Positions 7,558 through 8,840 of a DNA stretch of 8,840 nucleotides are shown in pieces. Source of the DNA: Nitrospiria bacterium (GTDB lineage Bacteria > Nitrospirota > Nitrospiria > Nitrospirales > UBA8639); contig JAUIKP010000114.1 in NCBI GenBank assembly GCA_030430725.1, positions 1 to 8,840 of the forward strand, given 5' to 3'. Below the pieces are notes generated by a model. It had not been told where the DNA came from. It worked only from the letters and a program-made list of their open reading frames with translations, and did no database searches. The translations under genes and the position numbers were made by a program. Position 1 is the stretch's first letter. The number at the start of each line of letters is the position of its first letter.

Positions 7558-7615
7558 TATCTCCCTGTTGTATAGTCATCGTTCGCATCCGATCCATGCA
7601 TACACAACAGAGATA
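7558..7615. repeat. Imperfect inverted repeat in the divergent intergenic region
   Basis: The left arm TATCTCCCTGTTGTAT (7558-7573) and right arm ATACACAACAGAGATA (7600-7615) pair over TATCTC/GAGATA, TGTTG/CAACA and TAT/ATA with two small bulges and a 26-base loop. It lies about 150 bases before the CBS start codon. It could be a regulator-binding dyad or an RNA stem. Confidence 0.4.
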
Positions 7616-7667
7616 CGATGGTGACAAGAATAGCAAGAAGAACCCGGAAATCGAACGGCCATATGTT

Positions 7668-7697
7668 TTGCTAGAACTACTGTGCGAAATTTACGAT
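7668..7697 (+). promoter_or_regulatory. Possible sigma-70 promoter for the CBS-domain gene
   Basis: TTGCTA (7668-7673) and TACGAT (7692-7697) match 4 of 6 consensus bases each and are 18 bases apart, about 68 bases before the start codon. Picked by eye; moderate quality only. Confidence 0.3.
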
Positions 7698-7765
7698 ACA
7701 CGTCCACATGGTCCTAAAACAGGATCGCCCCATAGGGAATTTCTATTGGTCTATTAGGAGGTTTC

Positions 7766-8185
7766 ATGGCTACACCTAATCTTCACATTAAGGCGCGTGA
7801 TCTTATGCAAACTCGTATGGTCGCGGTCACCCGGCAGTATAGTGCTCGTGACCTCTCGATTCTCATCCATTCCGGCACGTTTAGCGGAGTACCGGTCATT
7901 GAACCGGGCAATCATCTGGTAGGAATGGTCACCGAATTTGATGTGTTAAAAGCCCTGGTCGATGGAAATGATTTGCACAGCCTAAAGGCAGAAGACGTCA
8001 TGACCATGAACCCGGTGACGGTTGAAGAAACCGCAACAGCGGAGGAAATCGTGAAACACATGATCAAGCATCAGATTATCCGGATTCCCGTCGTGCGTGA
8101 TGGCAAGCTTCTTGGTATGATCTCGCGCACCGACTTATTAAATCACCTGATTGACAACCATTTGATTAATGTCTATGGAGGCTAG
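7766..8185 (+). CDS. Stand-alone two-CBS-domain protein, 139 aa
   Basis: The start is fixed by a consensus AGGAGG (7756-7761), 4 nt before ATG 7766. The protein is a tandem CBS pair (Bateman module) and nothing else. CBS1 (about 8-67) has ARDLMQTRMVAVTRQYSARDLSILI followed by FSGVPVIEPGNHLVGMVTEFDVLKAL. CBS2 (about 75-133) has AEDVMTMNPVTVEETATAEEIVKHM followed by IIRIPVVRDGKLLGMISRTDLLNHLI. The G-hydrophobic-V/I-T/S-x-x-D ends GMVTEFD and GMISRTD, which usually face bound AMP/ATP-type ligands, are intact in both. By family it should bind adenine nucleotides and act as an energy sensor on a partner, but no partner can be named. It is not a copy of the CBS part of the protease pseudogene; they share only the fold. 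It is the last gene before repeat copy 2, and no clear T-tailed terminator follows the stop. Confidence 0.93.
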   Translation: MATPNLHIKARDLMQTRMVAVTRQYSARDLSILIHSGTFSGVPVIEPGNHLVGMVTEFDVLKALVDGNDLHSLKAEDVMTMNPVTVEETATAEEIVKHMIKHQIIRIPVVRDGKLLGMISRTDLLNHLIDNHLINVYGG

Positions 8186-8305
8186 CAGCCAGAGGAGGTC
8201 GTTTTTCTAGCGCCGAGGAGACGGCACCTTCCTTGAAAATCGGTCACATTAAAGGGAATTTCGCCTCCCGGGGGGGCATCCTTTCTTCCGCAACCTAACC
8301 CACCT

Positions 8306-8578
8306 GGGTCTGTTGAAAAAAGCCGCCAGCGGCGATCCCTGCCTCCGCCGTAGCGGCTTCGCGCAGGCAGGTCGCCATTGTTCCATACTCACGTACTACA
8401 TGTACGCTCCGCGCGTAAAAATGGCTGCGGCCTTCCCTTCGACATGACTCAGGGCAGGACTGGACGGACCCTTCGGGAAGACTCAGGGCCTGCTTGTTTG
8501 AACCGACCCGGAATCTTTAATGAGTCATCTCATCCTGGGCAAATTTGCCCTTGAAAATCTTTTTTATTCAACACTCCC
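8306..8578 (-). repeat. Interspersed repeat, copy 2 (inverted relative to 4149-4373)
   Basis: The reverse complement matches copy 1 from the GGGAGTGTTGAAT end (here near 8578) to the CAACAGACCC end (8306), including the palindrome GGGCAAATTTGCCC (8537-8550), the CGTAC/GTACG stem and the CCTGCCT/AGGCAGG stem. It is 48 bases longer than copy 1, chiefly because of two extra blocks at about 8433-8459 and 8470-8493. The 10-base CTGGACGGAC between them (8460-8469) is shared with copy 1. It has no coding content. Together with copy 1 it brackets the four genes from 4544 to 8185. Confidence 0.85.
8435..8489. repeat. Two tandem short repeats CCCTTCG-N8-CTCAGGGC inside repeat copy 2
   Basis: Two 21-base units at 8435-8455 and 8469-8489, spaced 34 bases start to start, share CCCTTCG at the left and ACTCAGGGC at the right. 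They resemble the widespread bacterial intergenic motif of the type CCTTCGACAnGCTCAGG (from memory). Each is a partial dyad (CCCT...AGGG). Repeat copy 1 has neither unit. Confidence 0.6.
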
Positions 8579-8706
8579 CACCTGTCTCTTTCCATCCCCT
8601 AGAGAAAGTGAAGACAGATCGGACGTCATGCAGGGGAGAGGCAACAGATGTCATTCTTCTCACCGATGTTTGGTGCAAGAGCCGTACGCAAAGACCATGC
8701 ATATCT

Positions 8707-8840
8707 TCAGAAATGGTAACTCAGTTCCAGCATGTGCAAATCTACCCCGCGACTCTTTCCATAAATCGTAGCATCCGACATATGATGGAATCGCCAGCCC
8801 ACCACCATGTTTCCTGGGAGCTGAATACCCACACCACCGT
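8707..8840 (-). CDS. C-terminal part of a PagL-like lipid A 3-O-deacylase (5' truncated by window)
   Basis: On the minus strand an open frame enters from the right edge and ends in TGA at 8707-8709. The 44 or so residues read GGVGIQLPGNMVVGWRFHHM, then SDATIYGKSRGVDLHMLELSYHF and stop. This is the end of an outer-membrane beta barrel: alternating residues and a terminal aromatic F. It carries the PagL-type H-x-S motif (HMS) with an acidic residue (Asp) 12 positions after the Ser, where Pseudomonas aeruginosa PagL has its third catalytic residue Glu140 (His126/Ser128/Glu140, family knowledge). PagL enzymes remove the 3-O acyl chain of lipid A in the outer membrane. The short length visible limits certainty; another eight-stranded barrel is the alternative. 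The gene reads towards repeat copy 2; 8579-8706 between them holds no supportable gene. Confidence 0.65.
   Translation of the reverse strand, partial: GGVGIQLPGNMVVGWRFHHMSDATIYGKSRGVDLHMLELSYHF

Larger units (their letters stand above)
7244..7765. other. Divergent intergenic region between the adenylyltransferase-like and CBS genes
   Basis: This stretch of 522 bases is AT-richer than the flanking genes and has no supportable open frame. It must hold both divergent promoters. Structures seen: a stem CCTGGC/GCCAGG (7398-7403 with 7417-7422) that is followed on the minus strand by TTTTGTTGTTT, resembling a weak leftward attenuator or terminator; an imperfect inverted repeat 7558-7615; and a possible promoter for the CBS gene at 7668-7697. 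No known riboswitch was recognised. Confidence 0.5.

Noticed and set aside
8186..8305. GC-rich GCCTCCCGGGGGGGC as a terminator of the CBS gene
   Set aside because: The arms leave no proper loop and no T tract follows directly; it was not called.
8697..8771. Plus-strand frame MHIFRNGNSV...LPRDSF resembling a VapB/MazE-type antitoxin (IFRNGNS...LPRD)
   Set aside because: The antitoxin match needs a three-residue insertion, lacks a ribosome-binding site and stops at once after LPRDSFHKS. The same bases encode the PagL-like C-terminus on the minus strand, which explains them much better.

Overview
The window reads as chromosomal DNA of a Gram-negative bacterium. The right edge carries the end of an outer-membrane lipid A deacylase-like barrel. 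The gene families and a characteristic interspersed repeat suggest Nitrospirota (Nitrospira-like). That placement is my inference from recalled families and repeats; no marker gene here fixes it.

Left part (1-3775). The tail of an unidentified membrane-type protein runs in at the left edge. A small hypothetical gene (296-610, minus) is divergent from polX (837-2564, plus), a full-length PolX-family DNA polymerase with an intact palm domain and an intact C-terminal PHP nuclease domain. Directly behind polX lies a decayed site-2-protease (M50) gene with a CBS segment (2599-3775). It has an in-frame TGA, a lost zinc-ligand histidine, an altered second zinc motif and two frameshifts.

Middle and right part (4149-8578). 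Two related sequences in opposite orientation (4149-4373 and 8306-8578) bracket about 4 kb. Each carries a 14-bp perfect palindrome, several stem-loops and a GCGGC-T6 end. Copy 1 is preceded by a textbook intrinsic terminator with no recognisable gene in front of it. Between the copies are a small exported four-cysteine protein (4544-5083), a ribosome-hibernation-type (HPF/RaiA) domain fused to a cold-shock domain (5645-6211, minus), an Ap4A-phosphorylase/ATP-adenylyltransferase-like enzyme (6326-7243, minus) and a stand-alone two-CBS protein (7766-8185, plus).

Reading the genes together: the HPF-cold-shock fusion, a dinucleoside-polyphosphate enzyme and an adenylate-sensing-type CBS protein are all families connected with energy state, stress or dormancy. 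A stress module bracketed by repeats is therefore reasonable, but functional linkage is inferred only from adjacency. The right edge (8707-8840, minus) is the C-terminal strand region of a PagL-like lipid A deacylase. Three stretches of 290 bases or more (3776-4065, 5137-5644, 7244-7765) hold no gene I can support.
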